Shown: positions 42,686-52,332 of the stretch, piece after piece | Layout of the letters: each line of letters begins with the position of its first letter | Numbering within the stretch: the first letter of the stretch is position 1 | DNA from: Streptomyces goshikiensis | GTDB lineage: Bacteria; Actinomycetota; Actinomycetes; Streptomycetales; Streptomycetaceae | Reading direction: 5' to 3' | Length of the DNA stretch: 64,000 bases | Assembly: GCF_014650555.1 (NCBI RefSeq) | Contig: NZ_BMVE01000005.1 | Location: 1 to 64,000 of the forward strand | Translations under genes and position numbers: made by a program | Notes under the pieces: model-generated | Databases searched by the model: none | Seen by the model: only the letters and a program-made list of their open reading frames with translations | What the model was told of the DNA's origin: nothing

Positions 42686-43492
42686 GTGTACCGCTTTGTA
42701 CTGACCCGGCAGTGGGTGTGCCTCACCCTCGTGACCCTCGCGCTCATCCCCGCGATGATCAAGCTGGGGTTCTGGCAGTTCCACCGCCATGAGCACCGGG
42801 TCGCGCAGAACGAGCTGATCGCGACGAACCTGAGCGCGAAGCCCGTGGCGATGACGGACATCACCTCCCCCGGGCACGTCGTCCCGCGCTCCGACTACTG
42901 GCGGGCGGTCACCGCCACCGGTACGTACGACTCCGCGCACGAGGTCGTCGTCCGGATGCGCACCGACAACGACGACAAGGTCGGCTTCCACGTCCTGACC
43001 CCGCTGGTGCTGGCCGACGGCCGGGTGGTGCTGGTCAACCGCGGCTGGGTGGCGGGCGGCGACGACCCGCGCGCGTATCCGCCGGTGCCGGCGGCGCCCT
43101 CGGGCGAGGTGACGGTGACCGGGCGGCTGAAGGCCGACGAGACGAGCGGCGGCAGCGGGATCAAGGAGCGCAAGGGCCTGCCGGACCGCCAGGTGATGCT
43201 GATCAACAGCGGGCAGCAGGCGGAGTACCTGGGCAAGTCCGTGCTCGGCGGCTACCTGGAACTCACCGCCCCGGTCCCGGCGGACGGCAGCCCCGAGGTG
43301 GTCGCCGAGCCCGACCACGACTCGATCGGCCCGCACATGGCGTACGCCGTGCAGTGGTGGCTGTTCGCGGCGGCGGTACCGGTGGGCTGGGTGATCCTCG
43401 TGCGGCGGGAGCGGCGCGACCTGGAGGCGGCGAAGGCCGCCGGCGCGGACGAGGCCTCGGGCGCCGAGCGGGAGCCGGCGCCGAGCGCGTAG
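42686..43492 (+). CDS. SURF1-like cytochrome oxidase biogenesis protein
   Basis: The 268-residue protein has an N-terminal membrane segment (LTLVTLALIPAMIKLGFWQFHRHEHR, with the SURF1 GxWQ motif), an external domain (RAVTATGTYDSAHEVVVRMR...GFHVLTPLVLADGRVVLVNRGWV) and a C-terminal membrane segment (YAVQWWLFAAAVPVGWVILVRRERRD). SURF1 helps insert heme into the aa3-type cytochrome oxidase. GTG 42686 matches known starts; GTG 42680 is a near alternative. Confidence 0.92.
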   Translation: MYRFVLTRQWVCLTLVTLALIPAMIKLGFWQFHRHEHRVAQNELIATNLSAKPVAMTDITSPGHVVPRSDYWRAVTATGTYDSAHEVVVRMRTDNDDKVGFHVLTPLVLADGRVVLVNRGWVAGGDDPRAYPPVPAAPSGEVTVTGRLKADETSGGSGIKERKGLPDRQVMLINSGQQAEYLGKSVLGGYLELTAPVPADGSPEVVAEPDHDSIGPHMAYAVQWWLFAAAVPVGWVILVRRERRDLEAAKAAGADEASGAEREPAPSA

Positions 43493-43501
43493 CGTGTCGG
43501 C

Positions 43502-44257
43502 ATGGATCTTGGACTGAAAGACCGTGTGTACGTCGTCACCGGCGCCACCCGGGGGCTGGGTTACGCCTCGGCGCGCGAACTGACGGCCGACGGAGCGAAG
43601 GTCGTCGTGACCGGGCGGGACGCTGCGCGGGCGGCCGAGGCGGCGGCCTCGCTCGGCCCGAACGCGGTGGGTGTCGCGGCGGACAACGCCGACCCGGCGG
43701 CGGCGGCCACGCTGATCGCGACGGCGAAGGAACGCTTCGGCCGCTTCGACGGCATCCTGATCAGCGTCGGCGGCCCGGCGCCGGGGGCCGCGGCGGACAA
43801 CACCGACGAGCAGTGGGCGACGGCGTTCGAGTCCGTCTTCCTGGGCGCGGTCCGCCTGGCGCGGGCGGCCGCGGGCGAGCTGGGCGAGGGCGGGGTCATC
43901 GGCTTCGTCCTGTCGGGCTCCGTCCACGAGCCGATCCCCGGCCTGACCATCTCCAACGGCCTGCGGCCGGGCCTGGCGGGCTTCGCGAAGTCCCTCTCGG
44001 TGGACCTCGGCCCGCGCGGGATCCGGGTCGTGGGCCTGCTCCCGGCGCGCATCGACACCGACCGGGTGCGGGAGCTCGACGCGCTGTCGGGCGACGCGGG
44101 GGCCGCGCGGACGGCGAACGAGTCCCGCATCCCGCTGCGGCGCTACGGAACCCCGGAGGAGTTCGGGCGCACGGCGGCGTTCGTCCTGTCCCCGGCGGCG
44201 TCTTACCTCACGGGCCTGATGCTCCCCGTCGACGGCGGCTCCCGCCACGGCTTCTGA
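43502..44257 (+). CDS. SDR family protein lacking the usual YxxxK pair
   Basis: The 251-residue protein has a normal SDR Rossmann start (VYVVTGATRGLGYASARELTADGA) and end (FVLSPAASYLTGLMLPVDGGSRHGF). The NNAG motif is ISVGGPAPG, and the catalytic Tyr-x3-Lys is replaced by Ser151-x3-Arg155 (TISNGLRPGLAGFAKS); Ser138 is kept. It may use another mechanism or act as a binding protein. It begins 9 bases after the SURF1 stop. No deletion or frameshift is visible. Confidence 0.88.
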   Translation: MDLGLKDRVYVVTGATRGLGYASARELTADGAKVVVTGRDAARAAEAAASLGPNAVGVAADNADPAAAATLIATAKERFGRFDGILISVGGPAPGAAADNTDEQWATAFESVFLGAVRLARAAAGELGEGGVIGFVLSGSVHEPIPGLTISNGLRPGLAGFAKSLSVDLGPRGIRVVGLLPARIDTDRVRELDALSGDAGAARTANESRIPLRRYGTPEEFGRTAAFVLSPAASYLTGLMLPVDGGSRHGF

Positions 44258-44361
44258 CCGCTCGCCTCGCCGGGCAGGTCTCACCCACCCCGCCCGGGCC
44301 GCGTGTCCGCTCCTCGGCCGGGGCGCGCGGTGCCCGCGCGCCTCAAGACCCCTGGGGCTCA

Positions 44362-44402
44362 AAACGCCGGCGGGGCTGGGAGATCCAGCCCCGCCGGCGT
44401 TT
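44362..44402. terminator. Bidirectional terminator, common Streptomyces intergenic repeat type
   Basis: A perfect 18-base-pair stem, AAACGCCGGCGGGGCTGG (44362-44379) with its complement (44385-44402), and a 5-base loop GAGAT are flanked by CTCA and TGAG. Similar hairpins occur many times in Streptomyces chromosomes. Confidence 0.88.
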
Positions 44403-44413
44403 GAGGCGCGGGG

Positions 44414-44983
44414 TCAGGTGACGCGGGCCGCGCGGTGGGAGGAGACCTTGAGGCGGGCTTCCGCGGGGAGGGCGGGGAGACCCGACGAGGTGCGGGCGTG
44501 GGTCAGGACCGGCCCGGCCAGCGCGGCCAGCGCATCGGCCGGGACCGCGTGCGGCTCCAGCTCCATCGCGACCCGCAGGCTCGGGGATCCCCGCCGCCCC
44601 CGCAGCGCGACCCGGCAGGAGGCGACCCCGTCGACCGCCCCCGTCTCCGCTGCCACCGCCGCTTCCAGCGCCCGCCCCCGCAGCACCGCGTACGCCCCGT
44701 CGCCCGTGTCCACCTCCACCGCCGCCAGCCGCGAGCGCCGCAGTTGGGCCAGCAGCCACCACAGCGCCAGCAGCACGCACACCGCCAGCCCGGCCATGAC
44801 GGCCCACCACCACCAGCCCTCGGCATGCCAGTGCAGCCGCCGGGTCCGGGCCGCCAGCAGCGGCGCGTGCCGCCCGCCCAGCGGCCGGAACCCGGTCAGC
44901 AGGACGGCGCCCGCCGCGAGCAGCAGCAGGCCGAAGATCCCGAGCAGGATCCGGTTCACCACCCCGAGCGTCCGCATCCGCAT
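44414..44983 (-). CDS. amaP: AmaP-like alkaline shock membrane anchor protein
   Basis: The 189-residue protein has two membrane segments (about 9-30 and 58-82) joined by a short loop, followed by a soluble domain with a conserved Val-Glu-Val-Asp pattern (LAAVEVDTGDGAYAVLRGRALEAAVAAETGAVDGVASCRVALRGRRG). AmaP tethers the Asp23 family to the membrane in staphylococci. It is the last gene of the operon that encodes two Asp23-like proteins. Confidence 0.85.
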   Translation of the reverse strand: MRMRTLGVVNRILLGIFGLLLLAAGAVLLTGFRPLGGRHAPLLAARTRRLHWHAEGWWWWAVMAGLAVCVLLALWWLLAQLRRSRLAAVEVDTGDGAYAVLRGRALEAAVAAETGAVDGVASCRVALRGRRGSPSLRVAMELEPHAVPADALAALAGPVLTHARTSSGLPALPAEARLKVSSHRAARVT

Positions 44984-44987
44984 CCCG

Positions 44988-45599
44988 TCACTCCTTTCCC
45001 CGGCGGACCCGCACCCGCGCCGGCAGCGGACGCGCGAGGCCCAGTTCCTCGACGGCGACGGCGAGCACCCCGTCCAGGTCGGTCCGTACGTCCTCCAGCT
45101 CGCGGAAGTGCGACGTGGCCCGGACCTTGACGCGGCGCCGGCCCGCCTTGACCCGGGCCGACCGCACCCCGGAGACCTCCATCGCCCGGTCCCGCAGCAC
45201 CAGCGCGGCGGCCTTCCGCCCGAGCCCGGCCCGCACTCCCGCTCCCGCGCCCTCCGGCGCCCGCATCATGAGGATCCCGCGCAGCCCCGGCGCGATCGCC
45301 AGCACCAGCAGCACCAACCCGGCCAGTGCCAGCACCCCGCCCGCGATCAGCACGGCCGTGTCCGCCGGGGTGTGCCGGTCGAGTTGGCGGGCGAGCTCCT
45401 GGCGCCAGCGCATGCCGGGCCGGTGCGCCCGTACCGCCGCCAGGTCGTACAGGAACAGACAGGCGACCGCGAGGATCACGAGCGCGGTCAGCGCGGCGGG
45501 CACCCGCCGGACCGACCAGAACCGGCGCGGAGGCGCATGCCGAGGAGAATCCTGATCCTGATCCCGATGCCGAGCAGGCGACCCCGCCGGGGCCGTCAC
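44988..45599 (-). CDS. DUF6286-type membrane protein of the Asp23 operon
   Basis: The 203-residue protein has two membrane segments (ALTALVILAVACLFLYDLAAV and AVLIAGGVLALAGLVLLVLAIAPG) and a C-terminal soluble domain (SGVRSARVKAGRRRVKVRATSHFRELEDVRTDLDGVLAVAVEELGLARPLPARVRVRRGKE) that looks like a degenerate Asp23/AmaP module. GTG 45599 overlaps the upstream stop (GTGA). amaP follows 4 bases on. Confidence 0.8.
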   Translation of the reverse strand: MTAPAGSPARHRDQDQDSPRHAPPRRFWSVRRVPAALTALVILAVACLFLYDLAAVRAHRPGMRWRQELARQLDRHTPADTAVLIAGGVLALAGLVLLVLAIAPGLRGILMMRAPEGAGAGVRAGLGRKAAALVLRDRAMEVSGVRSARVKAGRRRVKVRATSHFRELEDVRTDLDGVLAVAVEELGLARPLPARVRVRRGKE

Positions 45600-45967
45600 A
45601 GCAGCCCCCGGTCCCGGCCGGCGCCCGGCCGGGTGTGCCTGGAGTGCAGTTGCTCGACGTCGATGTCCACGTCGGGCACGGACATGCCCGCGCACTGCTC
45701 GACGCGGTGGACGACCTGGCGCCGGACGTCCGCGCACTGGGCGGCGACGTCGGACGGGTAGGCGAGCTCCAGGCTCACCCGTACCCGCGCGATGTCATGG
45801 TGCACCGTCACGGTGGCGTGCGGCGGGGCGCCGTCCGTCGGCGGGGAGCCGGCGAGCGCCTCCCGGGCCGCCTGCGCGGCGATCTTGGCGACGACCCGGT
45901 CGGCGATCCGCGTGGCTCCCAGCTCGCCGGGCGGCACGCGGGGCGGCGTGGCCCGTGGCGTGCTCAC
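45596..45967 (-). CDS. Asp23/Gls24-like protein, short form
   Basis: The 123-residue protein has the Asp23 pattern RIADRVVAKIAAQAAREALAG...VTVHHDIARVRVSLELAYPSDVAAQCADVRRQVVHRVEQCAGMSVPDVDIDVEQLH. It lacks the N-terminal and C-terminal extensions of the first Asp23 gene and is probably a second scaffold subunit. GTG start and stop both overlap neighbouring genes (GTGA at each end). Confidence 0.85.
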   Translation of the reverse strand: MSTPRATPPRVPPGELGATRIADRVVAKIAAQAAREALAGSPPTDGAPPHATVTVHHDIARVRVSLELAYPSDVAAQCADVRRQVVHRVEQCAGMSVPDVDIDVEQLHSRHTRPGAGRDRGLL

Positions 45968-46182
45968 CGGCGCCGGTCGCCGCGGTCGTGCCGGTCACCG
46001 CGTTCCTCGCGGTCGCGGGGGCGGAACACATCGCCGGCGTGCAGGTCCCCGTCGAGGAACCGGCCGCCGATGAAGCCGACGGCGCCGAGCGCCGCCACCA
46101 ACAAGAAGGCCCCGAAGCCGCCGAAGTACCCGGCGAATCCCAGCGCCATGCCGGCCAACAGGCCGGCAACCGCCATGCTCAT
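45964..46182 (-). CDS. Small membrane protein of the Asp23 operon
   Basis: The 72-residue protein has two closely spaced membrane segments (MAVAGLLAGMALGFAGYFGGFGAFLLVAALGAVGFIGGRFLDG) and a very charged tail of Arg/Asp/Glu (RPRDREERGDRHDRGDRRR). It resembles the DUF2273-type small proteins that accompany Asp23/AmaP in Firmicutes. The stop is embedded in the GTG of the next gene. Confidence 0.78.
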   Translation of the reverse strand: MSMAVAGLLAGMALGFAGYFGGFGAFLLVAALGAVGFIGGRFLDGDLHAGDVFRPRDREERGDRHDRGDRRR

Positions 46183-46206
46183 GCGGACTCCTCTGGCTCC
46201 TCGTGG

Positions 46207-46656
46207 CTACTGGAGCCGGGATTCCGGCTCTTCGTCTTCCTCGTCGGGCAGCTTGACGTCGCTCACCGCGATGTTGACCTCGACGACCTCCAGGCCCGCC
46301 ATCCGCTCGACGGACGAGATGACGTTCTCACGGACCGCCCGGGCCACGTCGCGGATCGACACGCCGTAGTCGACGATGATCTCCAGGTCGAGGGCCGTCT
46401 GGACCTCGCCGACCTCGGCCTTGACGCCACGGGAGGCGGAGGATTTCGCCCCGCCGGGCACCCGGTCGCGCACGGCGCCGAACGTACGGGAGAGGGCGTT
46501 GCCGCTGCCCATGGCGTGCACGCCGGCCACCTCGCGCGCGGCGAGTCCGGCGATCTTCTCGACGACGCCGTCGGAGATGGAGGTGCGACCCCGGTCGGCG
46601 GGGTACTTGAGGTCCTTGGCGGGCTTGGCTGCGCCCCCGGATACGGATTCACTCAT
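46207..46656 (-). CDS. Asp23/Gls24 family envelope stress response protein
   Basis: The 149-residue protein carries the full Asp23 domain: TSISDGVVEKIAGLAAREVAGVHAMG, then VKAEVGEVQTALDLEIIVDYGVSIRDVARAVRENVISSVERMAGLEVVEVNIAVSDVKLP, with an acidic tail. Asp23 proteins form membrane-associated networks under cell-envelope stress. ATG 46656 (AAGGGA upstream) is preferred over 46692. It is the first gene of the five-gene leftward operon; no sigma-factor site was identified with confidence in the 229-base gap upstream. Confidence 0.92.
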   Translation of the reverse strand: MSESVSGGAAKPAKDLKYPADRGRTSISDGVVEKIAGLAAREVAGVHAMGSGNALSRTFGAVRDRVPGGAKSSASRGVKAEVGEVQTALDLEIIVDYGVSIRDVARAVRENVISSVERMAGLEVVEVNIAVSDVKLPDEEDEEPESRLQ

Positions 46657-46801
46657 CGCGTGTCCCTTCGCGTGGATGGGCTCACTCACCACCGTAAGCG
46701 CGCGGAGCCACCGCCGCGCCGGGGACTACTCCGGTCGGCCCGGTCCACCCGCCCGGCGCCGCGTGGCGTCGCTTCGCGGCGCGCCGCGCCACGGGAGGCA
46801 G

Positions 46802-46832
46802 TTGACCTCAACCATGGTCGAGGTCGGAGAGT
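46802..46832 (+). promoter_or_regulatory. MerR/SoxR-type promoter of the quinone reductase gene
   Basis: -35 TTGACC (46802-46807) and -10 GAGAGT (46827-46832) are separated by 19 bases, the stretched spacing typical of MerR-family targets. The spacer holds a 22-base dyad from GACCTC (46804) to GAGGTC (46825) centred on CCATGG, with one mismatched pair. CCTCAA-N6-TCGAGG matches the Streptomyces SoxR box (CCTCAA-N6-TTGAGG) at all but one position. Confidence 0.72.
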
Positions 46833-46885
46833 GGGTACGCGATCGGGGCCGCGGGCCCCGGCGCCGTTACGAGACGGGGGAAGCC

Positions 46886-47836
46886 ATGCGGGCGATACGG
46901 GTGGACGGGTACGGCGGTCCGGAGGTCCTGGCCGAGGTCGAGCTGGCGGACCCGGAGCCGGCGCCGGGCGAGGTGGTGCTCCGGGCGGAGGCCGTGGACA
47001 CGATCTACGTGGAGACCCAGATCCGCGGCGGCTGGGGCGAGGCCTTCGGGATCGCGCCGCCGTACGTGCCGGGCGGGGCGGCGGCGGGCACCGTGGTCGC
47101 GGTGGGCGAGGGCGTCGCCCCGGGCTGGCTGGGCCGCCGGGCGGTGGCCGGGCCGGGCACGAAGGGGACGTACGCGGAACTCGTCCGGGTACCGGTGGAG
47201 CTGCTGGTCGCGGTTCCCGACGGGCTGGGCCCGCGGGAGGCGGCGGCGCTGGCGCACGACGGGGTGACGGCGACGGGGATCGCCGAGGCCGCCGGGATCA
47301 AGCCGGGCGAGCGGGTGCTGATCCTGGGCGCGGCGGGCGGCATGGGCACCCTGCTGGTGCAGCTCGCGGTGGCGGCGGGCGCGGTGGTGGTGGGCGCGGC
47401 GCGGGGCGAGCGGAAGCTGGCGCTGGTCCGGGAGCTCGGCGCGGAGCCGGTGGACTACACGGAGCCCGGCTGGACCGAACGGGTCGGCGGCCCCGTGGAC
47501 GTGCTGCTGGACGGGGTCGGGGGCGAGCTGGGCCTGGCGGCCTTCGGGCTGGTCCGCGACGGGGGCCGGGTCTCGGCGCACGGAGCTCCGAGCGGCGGGT
47601 TCGCCGAGCTGGACCTCGCGGAGGCGGAGGCGCGGGACATCGCGGTGCGGGGCATCGCGGACGTGCAGTTCCCGCCGGAGGAGATCGTCCGGCTGGCGGA
47701 GGCGGCGTTCGCCGGGGCGGCGGCGGGCCGGCTGCGGCCGGTGATCGCCCGCACCTTCGCCCTCACGGACGCCGCCGCGGCCCACCGCGCGATCGAGGCC
47801 CGCGAGATCCCGGGCAAGGCCCTGCTGATCCCGTGA
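46886..47836 (+). CDS. Zinc-less quinone oxidoreductase-type MDR protein
   Basis: The 316-residue medium-chain reductase has no zinc ligands in the catalytic region, AEAVDTIYVETQIRGG in place of the zinc site, the NADPH motif VLILGAAGGMGTLLVQLAVAAGAVVVGAARG, and VDVLLDGVGGE. It likely reduces quinones or activated alkenes with NADPH. A SoxR-like promoter 54 bases upstream implies induction by redox-cycling compounds. ATG 46886 has GGGGGAAG upstream. Confidence 0.9.
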   Translation: MRAIRVDGYGGPEVLAEVELADPEPAPGEVVLRAEAVDTIYVETQIRGGWGEAFGIAPPYVPGGAAAGTVVAVGEGVAPGWLGRRAVAGPGTKGTYAELVRVPVELLVAVPDGLGPREAAALAHDGVTATGIAEAAGIKPGERVLILGAAGGMGTLLVQLAVAAGAVVVGAARGERKLALVRELGAEPVDYTEPGWTERVGGPVDVLLDGVGGELGLAAFGLVRDGGRVSAHGAPSGGFAELDLAEAEARDIAVRGIADVQFPPEEIVRLAEAAFAGAAAGRLRPVIARTFALTDAAAAHRAIEAREIPGKALLIP

Positions 47837-47885
47837 CCGGGCCCGCCACGACGGCCCGGCCCGGCACGTACCCGGCCGGGCACGC

Positions 47886-47926
47886 GCCCGGGCCCCGCCC
47901 GGCGGTGCGCCGTACGGGGCCCGGGC
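47886..47926. terminator. Bidirectional hairpin, MDR / enoyl-CoA hydratase
   Basis: A perfect 12-base-pair stem GCCCGGGCCCCG (47886-47897) with CGGGGCCCGGGC (47915-47926) and a 17-base loop lies between convergent genes. Confidence 0.78.
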
Positions 47927-47937
47927 AGGGACGGTCG

Positions 47938-48717
47938 TCAGTCGGAGAGGCCCGCCAGGTCCCGCAGGCGCCGGGCCTGGGCCGCGCGCTCGGCGTCGCG
48001 CTGCGCGTCGTAGGGGCGCGACAGGGCGTCGCGGAGCAGCGCCTTGGTCTCGATCACCGCGGCGCGCGGCGGAGCCACGAGTGCCGTGGTGAGGTCGGAC
48101 ACCGCGGCGTCGAGTTCCGCCGCCGGGACGACCAGGTTGGCGAGACCGATCCGCTCCGCCTCCTCGGCGTGCACGGATCGGCCCGTCACGCAGATCTCCA
48201 GCGCGCGGGCGTAGCCCACCAGAGAGGCCAGCGGCTGGGTGCCGGCCAGGTCGGGGACCAGGCCCAGGCTGGTCTCGCGCATGGCGAACTGCGCGTCGTC
48301 GGCGACGACGCGCAGGTCGCACGCGAGCGCGAGCTGGAAGCCGGCGCCGATCGCATGCCCCTGCACGGCGGCGACGGTGATGAGGTCATTGCGCCGCCAC
48401 CAGGTGAAAGCCTCCTGGTACTCGGCGATGGTGGAGTCGAGCAGCTCGTCGGTGCCGCGCGCGAGCTCGATGAAGGACGGCTCGCCCTCGAAACCCTCGG
48501 GCGTGAACGCCTGCCGGTCGAGGCCCGCGGAGAAGGACATGCCTTCGGCGCGCAGCACGACGACGCGGACAGTGCCAGGCAACGACCGTCCGGCCTCCGC
48601 CAAAGCCCGCCAGAGCGCGGGGGACTGAGCGTTTCGCTTGGCCGGATTGGTCAGTGTCACCGTGGCGACCGTGTCATCGACGGTGAGCCGTACGCCGTCC
48701 TTGTCGAGCAGAGCCAT
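47938..48717 (-). CDS. Enoyl-CoA hydratase/isomerase family protein
   Basis: The 259-residue crotonase-fold protein has VTLTNPAKRNAQSPALWRAL, the oxyanion-hole motifs FSAGLD and QGHAIGAGFQLALACDLRVVADDAQFAMRETSLGLVPDLAGTQPLASLVG, with the second acid position as Asp in VPDLAG. Acyl-CoA substrate unknown. It stands alone, leftward. Confidence 0.92.
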   Translation of the reverse strand: MALLDKDGVRLTVDDTVATVTLTNPAKRNAQSPALWRALAEAGRSLPGTVRVVVLRAEGMSFSAGLDRQAFTPEGFEGEPSFIELARGTDELLDSTIAEYQEAFTWWRRNDLITVAAVQGHAIGAGFQLALACDLRVVADDAQFAMRETSLGLVPDLAGTQPLASLVGYARALEICVTGRSVHAEEAERIGLANLVVPAAELDAAVSDLTTALVAPPRAAVIETKALLRDALSRPYDAQRDAERAAQARRLRDLAGLSD

Positions 48718-48910
48718 CGCTACGCCTCCGGTGTGCAGTCGGCCGCGAGCACGGCCTAAGTGACTGCACAGTAACCACCCGGTCGGCCATGGAGCCGACC
48801 GGGGGTCACCGAAGGAATCGCGTTGAAGCCCGGATCACGAGCGTAGAGCTGGAGATGGAACTGGGGCTGAGTCTTGAGTCGGCGTAGCGGACCGCGACCC
48901 CGACCCCGAC

Positions 48911-48930
48911 CCCTGGCCTGACGGCCAGGG
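48911..48930 (-). terminator. Hairpin after gbn
   Basis: CCCTGGCC (48911-48918) pairs with GGCCAGGG (48923-48930) around TGAC. It starts 7 bases after the gbn stop in the direction of transcription. Three GACCCC units run up to it. The rest of the 219-base gap to the hydratase gene shows no further clear element. Confidence 0.72.
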
Positions 48931-48936
48931 CCTGGG

Positions 48937-49158
48937 TCAGAGCGAAGCCGCCTTCTTGCCGCGCGTCGCGCCACCGCGGCCGCGCAACACGACTCCGGAC
49001 TCGCTGAGCATCCGGTGGACGAATCCGTAGGACCGGCCGGTCTCTTCGGCCAGTGCCCGGATACTCGCACCGGAGTCGTACTTCTTCTTCAGGTCTGCCG
49101 CGAGCTTGTCGCGCGCGGCGCCGGTTACCCGGCTGCCCTTCTTCAGAGTCTCGGCCAC
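48937..49158 (-). CDS. gbn: Gbn-type GATC-binding nucleoid-associated protein
   Basis: The 73-residue protein is the small single-HTH DNA-binding protein known in S. coelicolor as Gbn (SCO1839): AETLKKGSRVTGAARDKLAADLKKKYDSGASIRALAEETGRSYGFVHRMLSESGVVLRGRG, then a basic tail (GGATRGKKAASL). Gbn is reported to bind GATC sites widely, bend DNA and influence sporulation and antibiotic production. GTG 49158 with GAGGAGG five bases upstream gives the known length. A TGATCA palindrome lies 39-44 bases upstream. Confidence 0.9.
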   Translation of the reverse strand: MAETLKKGSRVTGAARDKLAADLKKKYDSGASIRALAEETGRSYGFVHRMLSESGVVLRGRGGATRGKKAASL

Positions 49159-49511
49159 CCGTGCCTCCTCATGGGAAGTGCGCTCTGGACTTCTCATGAT
49201 CACCCCTCCCCGGCTTCCTGGCCACCCATTCAGCAAGGTCGGTACGGCCGCATTTCCCGAGGAGTGGACACACAAGCAGAACGGAATCTCCCCTTCCGCT
49301 GCATGACTTCCGTCACACTTCCGCGACCTCGCGGGGAATCGCCAGGTCAGGGGGCGGACGCCGGAAAAACAGCGGCCCCGGTCGCGTACCCGCGGGGGTA
49401 CGGCCGGGGCCGTCGTACAGGGTGCGACGGTATGAGACCGCCTCACTCAGATGATGGATCACACGTGGGCCGAATGATCCATAAGGAACTGGATCACCCG
49501 GCCGGACGGGA
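49159..49511. other. gbn upstream region with GATC cluster
   Basis: These 353 bases are without a gene. Near gbn is a TGATCA palindrome at 49197-49202. A terminator-like hairpin occupies 49373-49412. GATC occurs at 49457, 49476, 49492 and 49510, spaced 16-19 bases, a density above chance in this GC-rich genome. The gbn promoter is probably within 49200-49300 but hexamers are not clear. Confidence 0.6.
49373..49412 (-). terminator. Terminator after the ABC-F gene
   Basis: CGGCCCCGG (49373-49381) pairs with CCGGGGCCG (49404-49412), with an inner GTACCC/GGGTAC pair. It lies 100 bases beyond the ABC-F stop. Confidence 0.72.
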
Positions 49512-51110
<1,599 letters not shown>

Positions 51111-51372
51111 GGAAATACTCCAGGGCGGGGTGGGGACGGCGGAAGGCAGGACGCGAAGCTTCGACGCCGCTAATCCGCGAGGAGATTTGCCATGGGATTC
51201 ATTCTACCGGGCGTGCGCAACCAGTTTCCGGGCCGCCGGGCGGCCCGCGGCCGCCGCCCGGCGTCCCCCGTTCGGCTCAGCGGCGCCGTCCGGCGCCCTG
51301 GGGCGCGTATCAGGACGTACGGGTTGATACTCGCCGCAGGGCAGCGGACACGCGGATGCGAGGCGGTGCGGG

Positions 51373-52263
51373 ATGCAGTTCGACGACGACGCCAATCTGG
51401 ACACGTCCGAGGTCAAGGACGCGCGCGGCAGTCGGATCCCGGGCGGCCGGGCCACGATCGGCGGCGGTCTGGTGGGCCTGGTCGCGCTGATCCTGGGACT
51501 GCTCTTCGGGGTGGGCCCGGACCAGCTGGGACTGTCGGAGGGGAGCCCCGATCCCGCGGCGACCTCCTCCTCGGTGGCGCAGGTGCAGCAGACCTGCCGG
51601 ACGGGCCGGGACGCGAACACGCGCGACGACTGCCGGCTGGTGGCCGTGGTCAACAGCACCCAGGACTTCTGGAAGCAGGAGTTCCAAAGGCGCGGCGGCC
51701 GCTACAGCCCGGCGTCGACGGTCTTCTTCACCGGCCGCGTGAACACCGCCTGCGGGACGGCCACCTCTGCGGTCGGCCCCTTCTACTGCCCCGCCGACCG
51801 GCAGGTCTACCTGGACCTGGGGTTCTTCAACGAGCTGCGCTCGCAGTTCGGGGCGAGCGGCGGGCCCTTCGCCCAGGCGTACGTCGTCGCCCACGAGTAC
51901 GGGCACCACATCCAGAACCTGACCGGCACCCTCCAGAAGGCCCAGGACGGGCGGCAGGGCGCGAACAGCAACGCGGTCAAGGTCGAGCTCCAGGCCGACT
52001 GCTACGCCGGGGTGTGGGCGCGCAACGCGACGCGGACCCCGGACGAGTCCACGGGCAAGCCGCTGATCACCCGGTTGACCGACGAGGACATCAGGGACGG
52101 CCTGGACGCGGCGGCGGCGGTCGGCGACGACCGGATCCAGGAGAAGTTCCAGGGGCGGGTCACCCCGGAGTCCTGGACGCACGGCTCGGCGGAGCAGCGC
52201 CAGCAGTGGTTCTACCAGGGGTACCGGACCGGTGACATGGCCCAGTGCAACACCTTCCGCTGA
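51373..52263 (+). CDS. YpfJ-type neutral zinc metallopeptidase, membrane anchored
   Basis: The 296-residue protein has one membrane segment near the N-terminus (GGGLVGLVALILGLLFGVG, about 30-48) and a peptidase domain with the zinc motif HEYGHH (174-179) and a downstream Glu in KVELQADCYAGVW. Four conserved cysteines (QQTCRTG, DDCRLV, NTACGT, FYCPAD) probably form disulfides outside the cell. The substrate is unknown. The start lies in a GC-rich leader, 262 bases from the divergent ABC-F gene. Confidence 0.9.
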   Translation: MQFDDDANLDTSEVKDARGSRIPGGRATIGGGLVGLVALILGLLFGVGPDQLGLSEGSPDPAATSSSVAQVQQTCRTGRDANTRDDCRLVAVVNSTQDFWKQEFQRRGGRYSPASTVFFTGRVNTACGTATSAVGPFYCPADRQVYLDLGFFNELRSQFGASGGPFAQAYVVAHEYGHHIQNLTGTLQKAQDGRQGANSNAVKVELQADCYAGVWARNATRTPDESTGKPLITRLTDEDIRDGLDAAAAVGDDRIQEKFQGRVTPESWTHGSAEQRQQWFYQGYRTGDMAQCNTFR

Positions 52264-52332
52264 CTGTCAGCGGCACCTGCCATGCTGTGCCGTGGGTCAC
52301 AGTCACGTACTCACGAGAGGGGAGTGATCGTC

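Noticed and set aside
47938-48717. CRISPR or phage elements near accessory genes
   Set aside because: No regularly spaced repeats, integrase, transposase or tRNA attachment site is visible anywhere in the window.
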